DNA of 64,000 nt from Arthrobacter sp. ISL-5 (GTDB lineage Bacteria; Actinomycetota; Actinomycetes; Actinomycetales; Micrococcaceae). A program made the position numbers and the translations under genes. Numbering within the stretch: the stretch's first letter is position 1; each line of letters opens with the position of its first letter. The notes under the pieces are model-generated. The model was not told the origin of the DNA and ran no database searches. It worked only from the letters and a program-made list of their open reading frames with translations. Of the stretch, positions 47,287 through 56,600 are shown one piece after another. The DNA lies in contig NZ_JAGGPM010000005.1 in NCBI RefSeq assembly GCF_018613835.1, positions 62,001-126,000 of the forward strand, written 5' to 3'.

Positions 47287-47721
47287 TCAGCGCAGTTTCG
47301 AGACAAAACCGTGGTGGGCGATCTCAAGGGTTTCCATGATGACCTTCGGCTGGTCGGGGTTGAAGGAGGGCCCCTTCCACCGCACGGGAACGACGTCGTA
47401 AAGTTCCCAGCCGGCGATTTTGGTGCCGTTGCCGGTCATCGCCTCGATGATGCCGGTGCAGCGGGTGTAGCCGGAGGCCATGTCGGCGAACCACTTGGCG
47501 ATCTTCTCCGTGTCCTTCCCCAAGGGCCTGGTCAGCGTGATGTTCGGATACTTGAGCCGGGTGGGCAGCTGCCAGATGAAGGCGTTGTTGCCGCCCTCCT
47601 CCCGGGATTCAATGACCACTTCGCAGCCAAGTCCCTCACAGGTGGAAAACGCTCCCAGGTCCGCGTTGTCCAGAGCGACGATGTATTGGACGCTGACAGC
47701 GGTGGCGACATCTTCCAGCAT
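47287..47721 (-). CDS. eCIS second tube protein (gp19-like, Afp5/Pvc5 type)
   Basis: A 144-residue T4 gp19-type tube protein (TIGR02241-like): YIVALDNADLGAFSTCEGLG at the start and VSKLR at the end. Compared with the tube protein at 51,303 it is more divergent and sits with baseplate genes, so it is likely the adaptor ring between spike and main tube. I choose ATG 47721, where GAGG lies upstream and the family homology begins, 7 bp after the preceding stop. Confidence 0.88.
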   Translation of the reverse strand: MLEDVATAVSVQYIVALDNADLGAFSTCEGLGCEVVIESREEGGNNAFIWQLPTRLKYPNITLTRPLGKDTEKIAKWFADMASGYTRCTGIIEAMTGNGTKIAGWELYDVVPVRWKGPSFNPDQPKVIMETLEIAHHGFVSKLR

Positions 47722-47728
47722 GGCTTCC

Positions 47729-50674
47729 TCAATTCGAATCGGTGCGCAGGCCGCGGCGTTCGCGGTCAAGCAGCATCTCGGCCTTGATGCGGCGGATCAG
47801 CGGCCCGGCAAGCCGCTTGGCAAGCTCCTCCAGCTGATCGGGGTTTGCGGCGCCTGCCACGCCTGGCGCCCCCGCGGACCCGCCGGGTGCCGGCGCGGCA
47901 GGCCCTGCGGGAGGCTCGTCCCTGTTGGCCTCCCCGGCAGGGGACGCGCCGGAAACCTCTGGCGGAGCGGTCACTGGTACGGCCTCCGGCGGGGCCGCCG
48001 CATCGGGCGCCCCGGGTAGGCTGTCCCTCTGGACCGTGCCGTTGAATTCCTGGCCCTGGCTGGCCAGTCCATCCATCACCGGCTCCGCCGCCGGGGCAAG
48101 CGTCAGGACGACGGGGTTCTGAGCAGCCGAATGAACCACCGGTTGACCAGCAGTTCCGGGGAGATCTGCCGCCACGGGATAGCGGGCTGTACGGAACGGA
48201 ACGGATCCGGGGAAGGCGGCTACACGTTGGAGGGCCGGCGCAACGGTGTCCAGCGAGCGGTTGCGGGCTCGGGTGCCGGGGAAGGGCATTCCGGGTGAGG
48301 GAGATCCGTCCGGGGCATGCGCTGCCGGCGTGTCCAGATTGAGGGTCCGCTGAATGACGCTTCCGACGGCGGCACTTGGGGCGGGCGGTTCGGTCACCTC
48401 TCGCAGATCGGGGCCGCCGCCGGACTCTGGTTCGGTTTCGACGGCTGGCCCGGTTTGGTAGCCAGTACCGGCATCAGGCGGGAAGTCTGTGGACATCCGG
48501 TCCGGTTCGCCTCCGCCCGTGGCGTCGGTGGCTCTGTCCGCGCCGGTTCTGCCGGGCGCGTCGCCGCCGATGGCCATGGAAGCAGCAGTGCCGGCTCCGG
48601 TCTGGGAGGCCGGCGGAGTGTCCCCAGCCGGCACTTGCTGAACGGCCGGGGGCATCGCCGTCATACGTTGCCAAGTAAGGGGCGTGGAACCCGGGGTCAC
48701 CGGCCGCGACGCGCGCACGTCAGCGGTGCCCACCCGTGAAGCGGACCATTGGGCCGCGGTGTCAACTGCTGCCTGATCCGTACGCTGGACCGTCGCTCCG
48801 GATAGCGCATCCGACTGCGTTAGACCAGCGGATTCCAATCCCTGCATCGCTCCGGTTCCGACTGGCGGTGTGCCGTTAGCGCCGGGGCCCCTCCCGGCTA
48901 GGGCTGTGCTTTCTGGAATCGGGAACGCACGAGTAACGGCCGGCCAGCCGTGCCCGGCGTCCCTTTGGACCGCGATACCTCTGTGAACGGGGATCCCGGC
49001 TTGGACGGGCACCCCGCTTTGCGCAGGGAACCCGTCCGCCCTCTCGTCGCCCAGGAGACCGCGGCTGAGGACTGATGTCTCGTCGGCCGCGGATGTACTG
49101 GGCAGGTCTGGTCCTCTGGCGCCGGCGGCCGGCCCGGAATTGTCCGCCGGCACCTCGTGGTGCGGATCGTCAGGCTGAAGCAGTGAGGCAGCAGTCTCCC
49201 GGAATGCCGGGCCGCCGTCGTTCTCTAGGTGCCTATCGGCCGCCAGCCGGGATACGACGGGAAGGTCCGCGCGCCTTTCTGTATGAGCGCCCTGCACGGC
49301 GATCCTCTCCCGGCCGGAACCTCCCGACGGCGGCGTTGGTGCCGAAGGCAAGGCATCCGACAGCAATGGTGCCGATGATTCCCCTGCCAACGGCAGCGGC
49401 GACGGCTGCTGCTCCCCGGTGCCCTCATCGTCCGGGGCCGTTGCCAGGCTTTCTGAGCCATTGCCGGCTTCCGTGGTCTCGGCAACCGGGCTTTCAAAGA
49501 ACGTCATTGACGCGGCCGGACCGGACCCTGGCGGGGTGGCGACGTCTGCAAGTGAACCGGACACGGCGCCTGGACCGCTGGCAGAAGCCAGGTTGGCTGG
49601 TGACGGCGGGGGTACCGCGCCGGCGGCCGGCATGGGTGCTTCTGCCCGCTGTACGGGCCAGCGCGTTTCCGGCACATCCGATGCCCGGGGCATGGGGTGC
49701 TCGGAGGACGCGGGTGGGGAAAACGACAGTGGGCGCCCCAGCCCGAGCCGGCTCGGATAGATAAACGGCGGTGGCTCCCTGGGCGCAGGTGGTGAGTCCG
49801 GCCCGCGTTCCGTGGCTCGCTGGACGGCAGGAGGGGCAGGCAGCGGCACATACGTGGCATTTCCGTCGGAGGTGCTGCCCCCCGAGTTGTGCCGCGGCGG
49901 AGCCACCGTGTCCCATCCCGACGTGGGCCATTCAGCCGCTTGCGATGCACCGGAGTCCGTTACACCCGGGTCCCCTTCCGGAAGGGCAGTTTGCGCAGAC
50001 TCCGCGGTCTGAGGTTGGGCGGGCTGAGGTTGCTGAGGCGAAGGTTGAGCGCCGGCCGCCGAGCGTTGCATCGGTACCGTGGGCCGCACAGACGCCTGGG
50101 GCCTGCTGGGAGGCCTCTGATTGCCTAATGGTGCCTGATTTGATCTGGTGCTTAAGTCCGGCTCCGGCTGGTAGCCCACCTCCGGCGTCGGAACCGCTTC
50201 GACGTGCAGCACCCCATCATCGTCCGGCGCTGCCGTCACCGAAGACGCTTCGTAGGGAGCGTCCGCCGCGGAAGAGGTGCGCTGCACCGCCGTCGGAAGT
50301 CCGCCCGTCGGAAGTCCGCCCGCCAGACGAGAGCGGGCAGGCGGGACTAGCAGTGTAAGGTCGGCCGGTTCCGAACGGTACGCCTCCCCCGTGCCGGTGC
50401 CGCCGCCGTCGACGTCTATCACCCCGGGCGGCGCGTCGGCCGTTACGAGGTGGCTCATGGGGCCTGTGAAGGAGGGGTTGGCCCACGCCGCAAGGGAGCC
50501 GGCGAAGCGGTCAGGGCCGTGGGCCAGTTCCATGGTGCCGATGGTGCGTTGGAGCGGCGGCAGGAAAGCCCAGCCGGCGGGCGGCACCGGAGGCCGGTCT
50601 GCCGGTGCCTCCGCTTCGGGCGCTGAAGCTTCGGGCCCTGGCTGGGGGCGATCACGTTGCCAAGGCCACCGCAT
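47729..50674 (-). CDS. Large disordered eCIS-linked protein with conserved ends
   Basis: A 981-residue protein rich in Pro, Ala, Gly, Ser and Thr, without a recognisable fold in the middle. The N-terminus (PPAGWAFLPPLQRTIGTMEL) and the C-terminus (QLEELAKRLAGPLIRRIKAE and LDRERRGLRTDSN) look ordered and resemble the ends of a protein at the same place in other actinobacterial CIS loci. About ten V/L/I-QR motifs are scattered through it (for example TAVQRTSS, ATVQRTDQ, SVIQRTLN, GTVQRDSL). It lies between the DUF6760 gene (3 bp) and the second tube gene (7 bp) in the operon, so it should be part of or bind the particle. The role is unknown. Confidence 0.8.
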   Translation of the reverse strand: MRWPWQRDRPQPGPEASAPEAEAPADRPPVPPAGWAFLPPLQRTIGTMELAHGPDRFAGSLAAWANPSFTGPMSHLVTADAPPGVIDVDGGGTGTGEAYRSEPADLTLLVPPARSRLAGGLPTGGLPTAVQRTSSAADAPYEASSVTAAPDDDGVLHVEAVPTPEVGYQPEPDLSTRSNQAPLGNQRPPSRPQASVRPTVPMQRSAAGAQPSPQQPQPAQPQTAESAQTALPEGDPGVTDSGASQAAEWPTSGWDTVAPPRHNSGGSTSDGNATYVPLPAPPAVQRATERGPDSPPAPREPPPFIYPSRLGLGRPLSFSPPASSEHPMPRASDVPETRWPVQRAEAPMPAAGAVPPPSPANLASASGPGAVSGSLADVATPPGSGPAASMTFFESPVAETTEAGNGSESLATAPDDEGTGEQQPSPLPLAGESSAPLLSDALPSAPTPPSGGSGRERIAVQGAHTERRADLPVVSRLAADRHLENDGGPAFRETAASLLQPDDPHHEVPADNSGPAAGARGPDLPSTSAADETSVLSRGLLGDERADGFPAQSGVPVQAGIPVHRGIAVQRDAGHGWPAVTRAFPIPESTALAGRGPGANGTPPVGTGAMQGLESAGLTQSDALSGATVQRTDQAAVDTAAQWSASRVGTADVRASRPVTPGSTPLTWQRMTAMPPAVQQVPAGDTPPASQTGAGTAASMAIGGDAPGRTGADRATDATGGGEPDRMSTDFPPDAGTGYQTGPAVETEPESGGGPDLREVTEPPAPSAAVGSVIQRTLNLDTPAAHAPDGSPSPGMPFPGTRARNRSLDTVAPALQRVAAFPGSVPFRTARYPVAADLPGTAGQPVVHSAAQNPVVLTLAPAAEPVMDGLASQGQEFNGTVQRDSLPGAPDAAAPPEAVPVTAPPEVSGASPAGEANRDEPPAGPAAPAPGGSAGAPGVAGAANPDQLEELAKRLAGPLIRRIKAEMLLDRERRGLRTDSN

Positions 50675-50677
50675 GGT

Positions 50678-50836
50678 TCAGCGCTCCTGGGAAAGCCGGG
50701 TGTTGATTCCCGCGATTTCCTTGACGTACCGGAGCCGCTGGCCGTGTTCCAGATCCAGGATGTCGTCAAGGGGCCAGTGGAAGTGGTAGGCCACGTACGC
50801 CACCTCCTCGTAGATCCGGTCCGGCGCGTACGTCAT
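50678..50836 (-). CDS. DUF6760-family small CIS/tail protein
   Basis: A 52-residue protein, MTYAPDRIYEEVAYVAYHF at the start and IAGINTRLSQER at the end. The pattern YEEVAYVAYHFHW and ILDLEH is the DUF6760 signature, a short protein found after the tube gene in contractile systems, similar in place to phage tail assembly chaperone frames. ATG 50836 overlaps the stop of the upstream gene (ATGA). Confidence 0.85.
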   Translation of the reverse strand: MTYAPDRIYEEVAYVAYHFHWPLDDILDLEHGQRLRYVKEIAGINTRLSQER

Positions 50837-51306
50837 GATTCCCCCAGGCGGCCACCAGCGAGATCCGCCGTGAAGCGGTGGGAGCATTCGGGGCAGGTGA
50901 CCGCGATCCGCGTGTGGCCTTCGGCGTTGATCCGGCGGTAGAAATCCTGCAGGAAGGCGACGTCGGAGGCGAACATGTTCTCCACCACGGCGGACGTGAC
51001 CGCTCCCAGGGTGCCGAGCGACGTGATGACCCTGCCCAGGAGGACAACGGTTGTGTAGGCCGCATTCTCCTGGACCCGGGCATCGTAGAGCGGCAGCAGT
51101 TCATCGCGGGCCGTCGCCAGCCGCATGACACCGGACTTGTGGACGGTGCCGTCCTGGTCGACATACCCCCGCGGAAGCTCAAAGCTGAACTCGGTGCGGA
51201 GCGGCTGCCGGTCCCCGTTGCGGTCCTGGCCGCCGCCTAGCTGTGCTCCCGGCGGGTCCCCGCCCGGAGCCGGGAGGACCGCCGCTCCATGGGTCCGTTG
51301 CATCAT
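50833..51306 (-). CDS. CIS tail assembly chaperone-like protein
   Basis: A 157-residue protein between tube and DUF6760 genes, overlapping each by four bases. A variable N-terminus of about 38 residues is followed by a conserved-looking core (FELPRGYVDQDGTVHKSGVM, then ELLPLYDARVQENAAYTTVV) and a C-terminal CPECSHRF pair of cysteines. The place and size fit the chaperone-type proteins made after the tube gene in phages and CIS, which help tail assembly; I cannot confirm the function. The exact start could be further in. Confidence 0.75.
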   Translation of the reverse strand: MMQRTHGAAVLPAPGGDPPGAQLGGGQDRNGDRQPLRTEFSFELPRGYVDQDGTVHKSGVMRLATARDELLPLYDARVQENAAYTTVVLLGRVITSLGTLGAVTSAVVENMFASDVAFLQDFYRRINAEGHTRIAVTCPECSHRFTADLAGGRLGES

Positions 51307-51746
51307 GAGATGGTGGACTCGTCGTAGCAGATCACGAACTTCTCCGTGGCCTGCTCCGTTGCGCCGGCCTTGAGCGAATTCAGCTCAACGCTTTTCACCC
51401 AGCAGTTCACAAAGTTGTACGTCTTGAGCGTGTCGCCCTTGTAGTCGAGCAGGGCGACGGCGGCGGTCTTGCGGGCACCGGCGACGTCGCCTTCCATGAC
51501 GGTCTTGAGCCAATCAGTCACGGTCTTGCTTTCGGTCAGTCCACGAGTGATGCTGAGCTCTCCCGGCTTGGGCCGGCCGATGAGCTGGCGCACCACATAC
51601 TTTCCGTCCTTGGTCTGCTGCTTCAGCTCGATCTTGTCCACCTCCGATTTGAGGCCGCTCACTTCGATCACCCTCGGCACCTCGATGCCATCAATGGTGA
51701 CCGTAAACGCGTTGGCTGGTGAGTTGTCAAAATCGCCGAGGGCCAT
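51303..51746 (-). CDS. eCIS main inner tube protein (gp19/Hcp-like, Afp1/Pvc1 type)
   Basis: A 147-residue tube protein: NAFTVTIDGIEVPRVIEVSG, KIELKQQTKDGKYVVRQLIG and SITRGLTESKTVTDWL are classic for the phage gp19/CIS tube family. Stacked hexamers of it form the inner tube that is driven out on contraction. It follows the sheath gene by 24 bp and overlaps the chaperone-like gene by four bases (ATGA). Confidence 0.95.
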   Translation of the reverse strand: MALGDFDNSPANAFTVTIDGIEVPRVIEVSGLKSEVDKIELKQQTKDGKYVVRQLIGRPKPGELSITRGLTESKTVTDWLKTVMEGDVAGARKTAAVALLDYKGDTLKTYNFVNCWVKSVELNSLKAGATEQATEKFVICYDESTIS

Positions 51747-51770
51747 GGTCTTGCTCCTTTTGAACTGGGA

Positions 51771-53330
51771 TTACTCGCTCACGAGGCTGGTGCCGCCGGA
51801 GAACTGGGACAGCTGGAAAATGACGAACTCGGCCGGTTTCACCGGAGCAACACCGATCTGGCAGACCACCTGCCCGGCGTCGATGCCCTCTGCCGGGTTG
51901 GTCTCAGAGTCACACTTGACGAAGAACGCCTGCTCGGGGGTGAGGCCGAAGAGAGCGCCCTTGCGCCATTCGTTGGTCAGGAAGGCACTGATGGTGCGCC
52001 GGATGCGGGACCAGAGGGCGGGGTCGTTCGGTTCGAAGACGGCCCACTGGGTTCCCTGCAGGATGGACTCTTCGAGGTAGTTGAAGAGTCGCCGGACGTT
52101 CAGGTAGCGCCATTCGGCGTCGCTGGACAGGGTGCGGGCGCCCCAGACGCGGATTCCGCGGCCCGGGAAGGTGCGGATGCAGTTGACGCCGATGGGGTTC
52201 AGCAGTTCCTGCTCGGTCTTGGTGATCTGGGTCTGCAGGCTGGTGACGCCCCGGACGACCTCGTTGGCCGGCGCCTTATGGACGCCGCGGGTGTCGTCGT
52301 TACGGGCCCAGACGCCGGCCATGTGACCTGAGGGCGGAACGAACCTGTTCGTCCCGGTGGAGGGGTCGAAAACCTTCACCCAGGGCCAGTAGAGTGCAGC
52401 AAACTTGGAGTCGTAGCCGCCGCCGTCCATGCGCCATTCCTTGATCTGCTGGGCGTTGAGGTTCGGCGGCGGATCGATGATGGCGATGCGGTCGCCCATC
52501 AGCTCGCAGTGGGCGATGGCGGCGAGCTGGACGGCCTTGACCGTTTCCAGGTCGATGGATCCCTGTTCGTAGGCGGCCATCAGGTCCGGCACCGAGACCA
52601 TCGTGACCTCATCGACGGCCTCCAGGCCGCTGAATCCGGTGCGGTCGGCGGCGTCGCCGACGTAGTCGTCGGCGTTGAGTTCTTCGGTGGTTGGCAGCTC
52701 GGGCTCCGGCTCCGGTGCGACCAGCTGGATGGTGCCCTTGTCCGGCTTCACAAGTGCCCCGCCGGTGGCGACTTCCTCGATGGTGACGATCTTCGATTCC
52801 GCGCTGACCTTCGTGGCGGCGTTGTTGGGGCCGCGCTTGGTGGTGACGTTGTCCCAGACCTCGGGCGGCTTGCCCTCCGCTGTAATGACGATCTTGAACT
52901 GGTCCTCGGGTACGTTTTCGCCGCTGGGGTCTGCGATTTCCACGGTGACTGGCTTCGGGTTGGCGGCCGCGGATTTGGCCGTCAGGCGATATCCGCCGAT
53001 TTGGGCCGTCGGCGAGGCCGTCACGGCCTTCGGCTGCTGCTTGGGTTTGTCCTCCTCGCGTGCTCCGTCGGCGCCGATGCGCACGACGTAGCAGTTCCCT
53101 CCGCCGTTGAGGAAGTAGCCGTAGACGGCGTGCGCGAGGTACGAGCCCGGGATGAAGTCCCCGAAGGTTTCGGAGAACTGGGTCCAGTTGGACACCAGGG
53201 TTGGCTGATTGTCCGGGCCTTTGGAGGCTAGGCCTACGAACGCAGCGACTGCTGTGCCTACGCCCTCGATTGGACGAGTGCCCGCTGCGACCTCGTTTAC
53301 GTACACACCTGGCGAAAGATAGCTTGGCAT
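51771..53330 (-). CDS. eCIS contractile sheath protein (Afp2/Pvc2 type)
   Basis: A 519-residue tail sheath protein. The N-terminal handshake arm YLSPGVYVNEVAAGTRPIEG, the motif YFLNGGGNCYVVRIG and the C-terminal core (FPGRGIRVWGARTLSSD, then YLNVRRLFNYLEESI and TNEWRKGALFG) are all family hallmarks. Residues about 120-230 are a variable surface insert. It forms the contractile outer cylinder. It is the only intact sheath gene in view, while Afp/PVC have three; a decayed sheath-like fragment lies just upstream. The ribosome site is GAGGAG, and a short hairpin precedes it. Confidence 0.96.
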   Translation of the reverse strand: MPSYLSPGVYVNEVAAGTRPIEGVGTAVAAFVGLASKGPDNQPTLVSNWTQFSETFGDFIPGSYLAHAVYGYFLNGGGNCYVVRIGADGAREEDKPKQQPKAVTASPTAQIGGYRLTAKSAAANPKPVTVEIADPSGENVPEDQFKIVITAEGKPPEVWDNVTTKRGPNNAATKVSAESKIVTIEEVATGGALVKPDKGTIQLVAPEPEPELPTTEELNADDYVGDAADRTGFSGLEAVDEVTMVSVPDLMAAYEQGSIDLETVKAVQLAAIAHCELMGDRIAIIDPPPNLNAQQIKEWRMDGGGYDSKFAALYWPWVKVFDPSTGTNRFVPPSGHMAGVWARNDDTRGVHKAPANEVVRGVTSLQTQITKTEQELLNPIGVNCIRTFPGRGIRVWGARTLSSDAEWRYLNVRRLFNYLEESILQGTQWAVFEPNDPALWSRIRRTISAFLTNEWRKGALFGLTPEQAFFVKCDSETNPAEGIDAGQVVCQIGVAPVKPAEFVIFQLSQFSGGTSLVSE

Positions 53331-53343
53331 TTTGTCTCCTCGG

Positions 53344-53363
53344 TGAACCCAAAACGTGGTTCA
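53344..53363 (-). promoter_or_regulatory. Small hairpin before the sheath ribosome site
   Basis: TGAACC (53344-53349) pairs with GGTTCA (53358-53363) across eight bases, ending about 13 bases before the sheath ATG and just ahead of GAGGAG. It could shape translation of the most abundant subunit or be a weak operator dyad. Confidence 0.35.
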
Positions 53364-53458
53364 AGGGTCCTGCGGAGACGGGGTGCGGCGGTACGGCTAT
53401 CTGGATGCGCTCACGGGAAGGATGGGATGCACGAAGGGGCAGGAGTGGAAGAAAAACT

Positions 53459-53511
53459 GGACGGCGTAGCAGTTGCCACCGCCGTTAGGGGCGCATAAGT
53501 AAGTCGCCGAA
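53459..53511 (-). pseudogene. Decayed sheath-gene fragment
   Basis: In the 304-bp gap before the sheath gene, the minus strand encodes NGGGNCYAVQF at about 53454-53486, matching NGGGNCYVVRI of the sheath, with 24 of 28 bases identical over the core. Just before it, TTCGGCGACTT (53501-53511) matches TTCGGGGACTT of the sheath, in the right order but with about 39 bases missing and the frame shifted. The rest of the gap (53331-53458 and 53512-53634) holds the sheath leader and no other gene I can support. Confidence 0.5.
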
Positions 53512-53634
53512 CGCCGCAATCTGCAGCCTCGCTCTCGTTCGATGCACAGGTTGGCCCCGGGCAGTGGCGCGCTGTGATTCCCGGCCCGAGCCCTCAAAGG
53601 CTCTAGGCCTACGCTCATCGCAGACTCGTTGGAC

Positions 53635-56600
53635 TCACTCAGCTGCGACGGGCTGGAACCCCAGCTCACGCATTGCCGGGGAGTTCTTGTCGTACAGCTG
53701 GTGCATGACGATAAAGCGTTCGATCTCGTCCGATCCGAACATATGCGCGCCGGTGATGTTGCGCACCGCCTCGTTGAAGTACCTGTTGAGGTCCGCGAGC
53801 ATCGGCGTGAGGTTCCGGTTTGCGCCGCTCGGATCCGAATGCTGGCGGAATGGCTGATCAGTTACTCGCGTCAGGTGCTCGAAGTCGATAGAGCGGTACT
53901 TGGGACGCAGTTTTCTGCCGTCTGCCTGAGTGACCAAAACCTCGATCCGGAGAGCGCTCTTGCCACTCTTGCCGCCCTTACCCCATTTCGCTTTGCTCCC
54001 CTTCGCCCCGATTAAGTCCTTCAGCTCGTCGTCCGCACGAAGTGTCCGCCAAGCGTGGTCACGGAAGTCCCCGTAGTAACCCCTGCTCAACGTCCGAGCC
54101 CGTTTCAGGATCTTGAGCGCGTCCCTTCTCTCCCTCTTGGTGAGGGCTCGGCGTCCTCGGCCCTTCATGAAGTCCTCGAACCGGCTCTGCAGACCGTCCA
54201 GCTTTCTCCGGCTCCTGTTAGGCGCGCGTACGAACTCCGAAAGCAGACTAGGCATCCGTTTCTCGATGAGGACCAGGATCTCACCTGCGGATTTGGGGTT
54301 CGTGGGTTGGCCGCCACGAACGCCGACCTGCTCAGCCTCCGGCACTGAGCGCGGCGCTTCCTTCACAGTGACAGCTGTCCGCTGGAGCGACGGCACGCCG
54401 CTGACTTCAATCGATCCCCTGCCTGAGAGGTGCCGGTTGCCGGCGGTCACTGCGGCGTCATGAACGCGCTCAGTCAAATCACGGTGGTCGGTGTTCCTCA
54501 CGGCAACGTCCGCCACTGCCTTCGCCGCAGCGGCCCCGTCGTCCCGCCCCGCAGTCCGCTGCGCCTTATCCTTGATCTTCGCCGCAGTTCCTTTGGCCTT
54601 GCTGGTCACCCACGCCTTACCGGCCTCCACTTTCCCCTTCACCCAGGCCTTCCCCGCGGCGACCTTGGCCTTCACCTTGCCGCCGAAGCTCTTCAGTCCC
54701 CGGATGATCGGCCCGGCAAGCTTGAGGCCGGTCTTGATCACGAAGTCGAGGGCTTTGTTCACTGGCTTCTGTAGGGTCTCCACGATCTGGCGGATCTTCT
54801 GGCCGACGCCGCCAATGCCGATAACACTCGCGAGGAACCCGATGAGGATCGGGACCATCTGCCCCAGGACGTCGTTGATCTTGTTCACCACGCTGCTGAC
54901 GTTGCCGCGCACGATGTCGGCGACGGAGTCGATGATGGTGTTGACGAACTTCATGATCCGCTCGGCGTTGTTCACGAAGAACATCACGACGTCGTAGATC
55001 AGCTTGCAGGCCTTGATGAACGCCGCCGCGGGGTTGAGCAGGCCGATCAGCCACGTGATGCCGGCCGTAATGATCTTGGTGATCACGAAGTCCTTGACCT
55101 GCTCGAGGATCATGTCCTTGATGTTGCCGAGCTTTTCCACGAGCATCTTCCACAGGCCCGCGACGCCCTGGCTGGCGAGGACCTGGAAGATCTCCACGCC
55201 CTTCTCGACGGCGTCCATCGCCGCGGCGCCGATGCGCTTCACGATCCTGTTCTTGATGTTGGCCCAGGTCAGGCCGAACAAGGATGCGAGCAGCTTGATG
55301 ATGCCCTTGACATCGAAGGTGTCGGGCAGCTCGACGCCGCCCTCCGCCAATGCGCCGAACAGCCAGCCCATCAGCCCCTTCTTTAGGTGGCCGAGGATGT
55401 GCTCCTTGAACATCAGGATGCCGCCCTTCACACCCTCGATCAGGTTGCCCAGGAAAGCGACCGGATTCTTGATGATGTCCCCGACGACGCCCGCCGCGCG
55501 GGACAGGACGTTCTTGAGCATCGAGGCAAGCTCACGGATCGTGTTGATGATCGCCTTGATCGCGCCGATCGCCTTATCCACCAGGCCCTTGTTCTCCGCC
55601 TGCAGCGCCTCGATCCGCTCGTCCAGCCCCTTGCGCGCCTCGACGTACTTCGTCGCCAGGGCGTCGACCACGGACTCCTGCTTCGCGTTCACGTCGCTCT
55701 CGAGCTGGGAGAACTTGTCGCCGATCTCCTTGGAGGCCTCGGCCCCGACCTTTTGCAGACTGGCCGGGAGGCTCGCCGCGTAAGACGCGATCTCCGCCTT
55801 GCCCCTGGCGATCCGCAGCTTGGCCGCGGTCAGAGCTCTCCCGACGATGTCCGCCACGTTGGAGATGACGCCGTCCATTCGCTGCAGATACAGCTCACGG
55901 CCCGCCTCGTAGAACTCATTGACCTTCGGGGGCATGCCCGCAATCTTGTCCCGGAGCCAGCGGTACCCGCCGAGCCAGCCGCCGTACCGGTCCTTCTTGT
56001 AGGCCGACATCTTCGCCTCGACGTACGCCTCGAACGCCGACCGTGCACCGGCCTCGCCCTTCTCGAAGGCAGCCTCCACCTTCGGGTCGATCCCGTCGAG
56101 GATCTTCTTCACGTCGGCGTCGGCGGCTGCGAAGATGCCCTGGACTTTCGCCGTGACCTCGGCGCGCTTCGCCTCATCCTTGGACTTGGTCTTGCCCTTG
56201 TCCGCGACCAGGTTTGCCAGCGCCGTCGCCTTGGCACTCTGCATGCCCGTGACCCCCGCGGCGGTCTGCGCCCCGGCCTCCGCTTTGCCCTGCTGAAGGA
56301 CCTGCTGCTCCTGCTGGCGGAACTCCGCGGGGGCGGTCTGGGCATGCTCGGCGGCGGCCTGCTTGTCGGCGAGGCCCTGCTTGAACTCAGGCTCGTTGGA
56401 CTGCTCCAGCTGCTGCTCGCTGACCTCGGCGTCGGCCATCTCCTGGTTGGCCTGGTGCGTGCCGGCGGCGAGGTTGACCTGCTCGGCCGGTGCCGGCTTG
56501 GGCACGGCACCTGCCGCGGGGACGTTCACAGCCTGGCCCGGCTGCTCCTGGGCCATCGGCGTGACCGGCTTCGGGACAGCCTTGGACTGGTCAGGCGGGG

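Noticed and set aside
53397..53669. A 90-codon minus-strand frame in the gap before the sheath
   Set aside because: It starts inside the end of the giant gene and only its NGGGNCY part has meaning, as a sheath remnant; not a gene.
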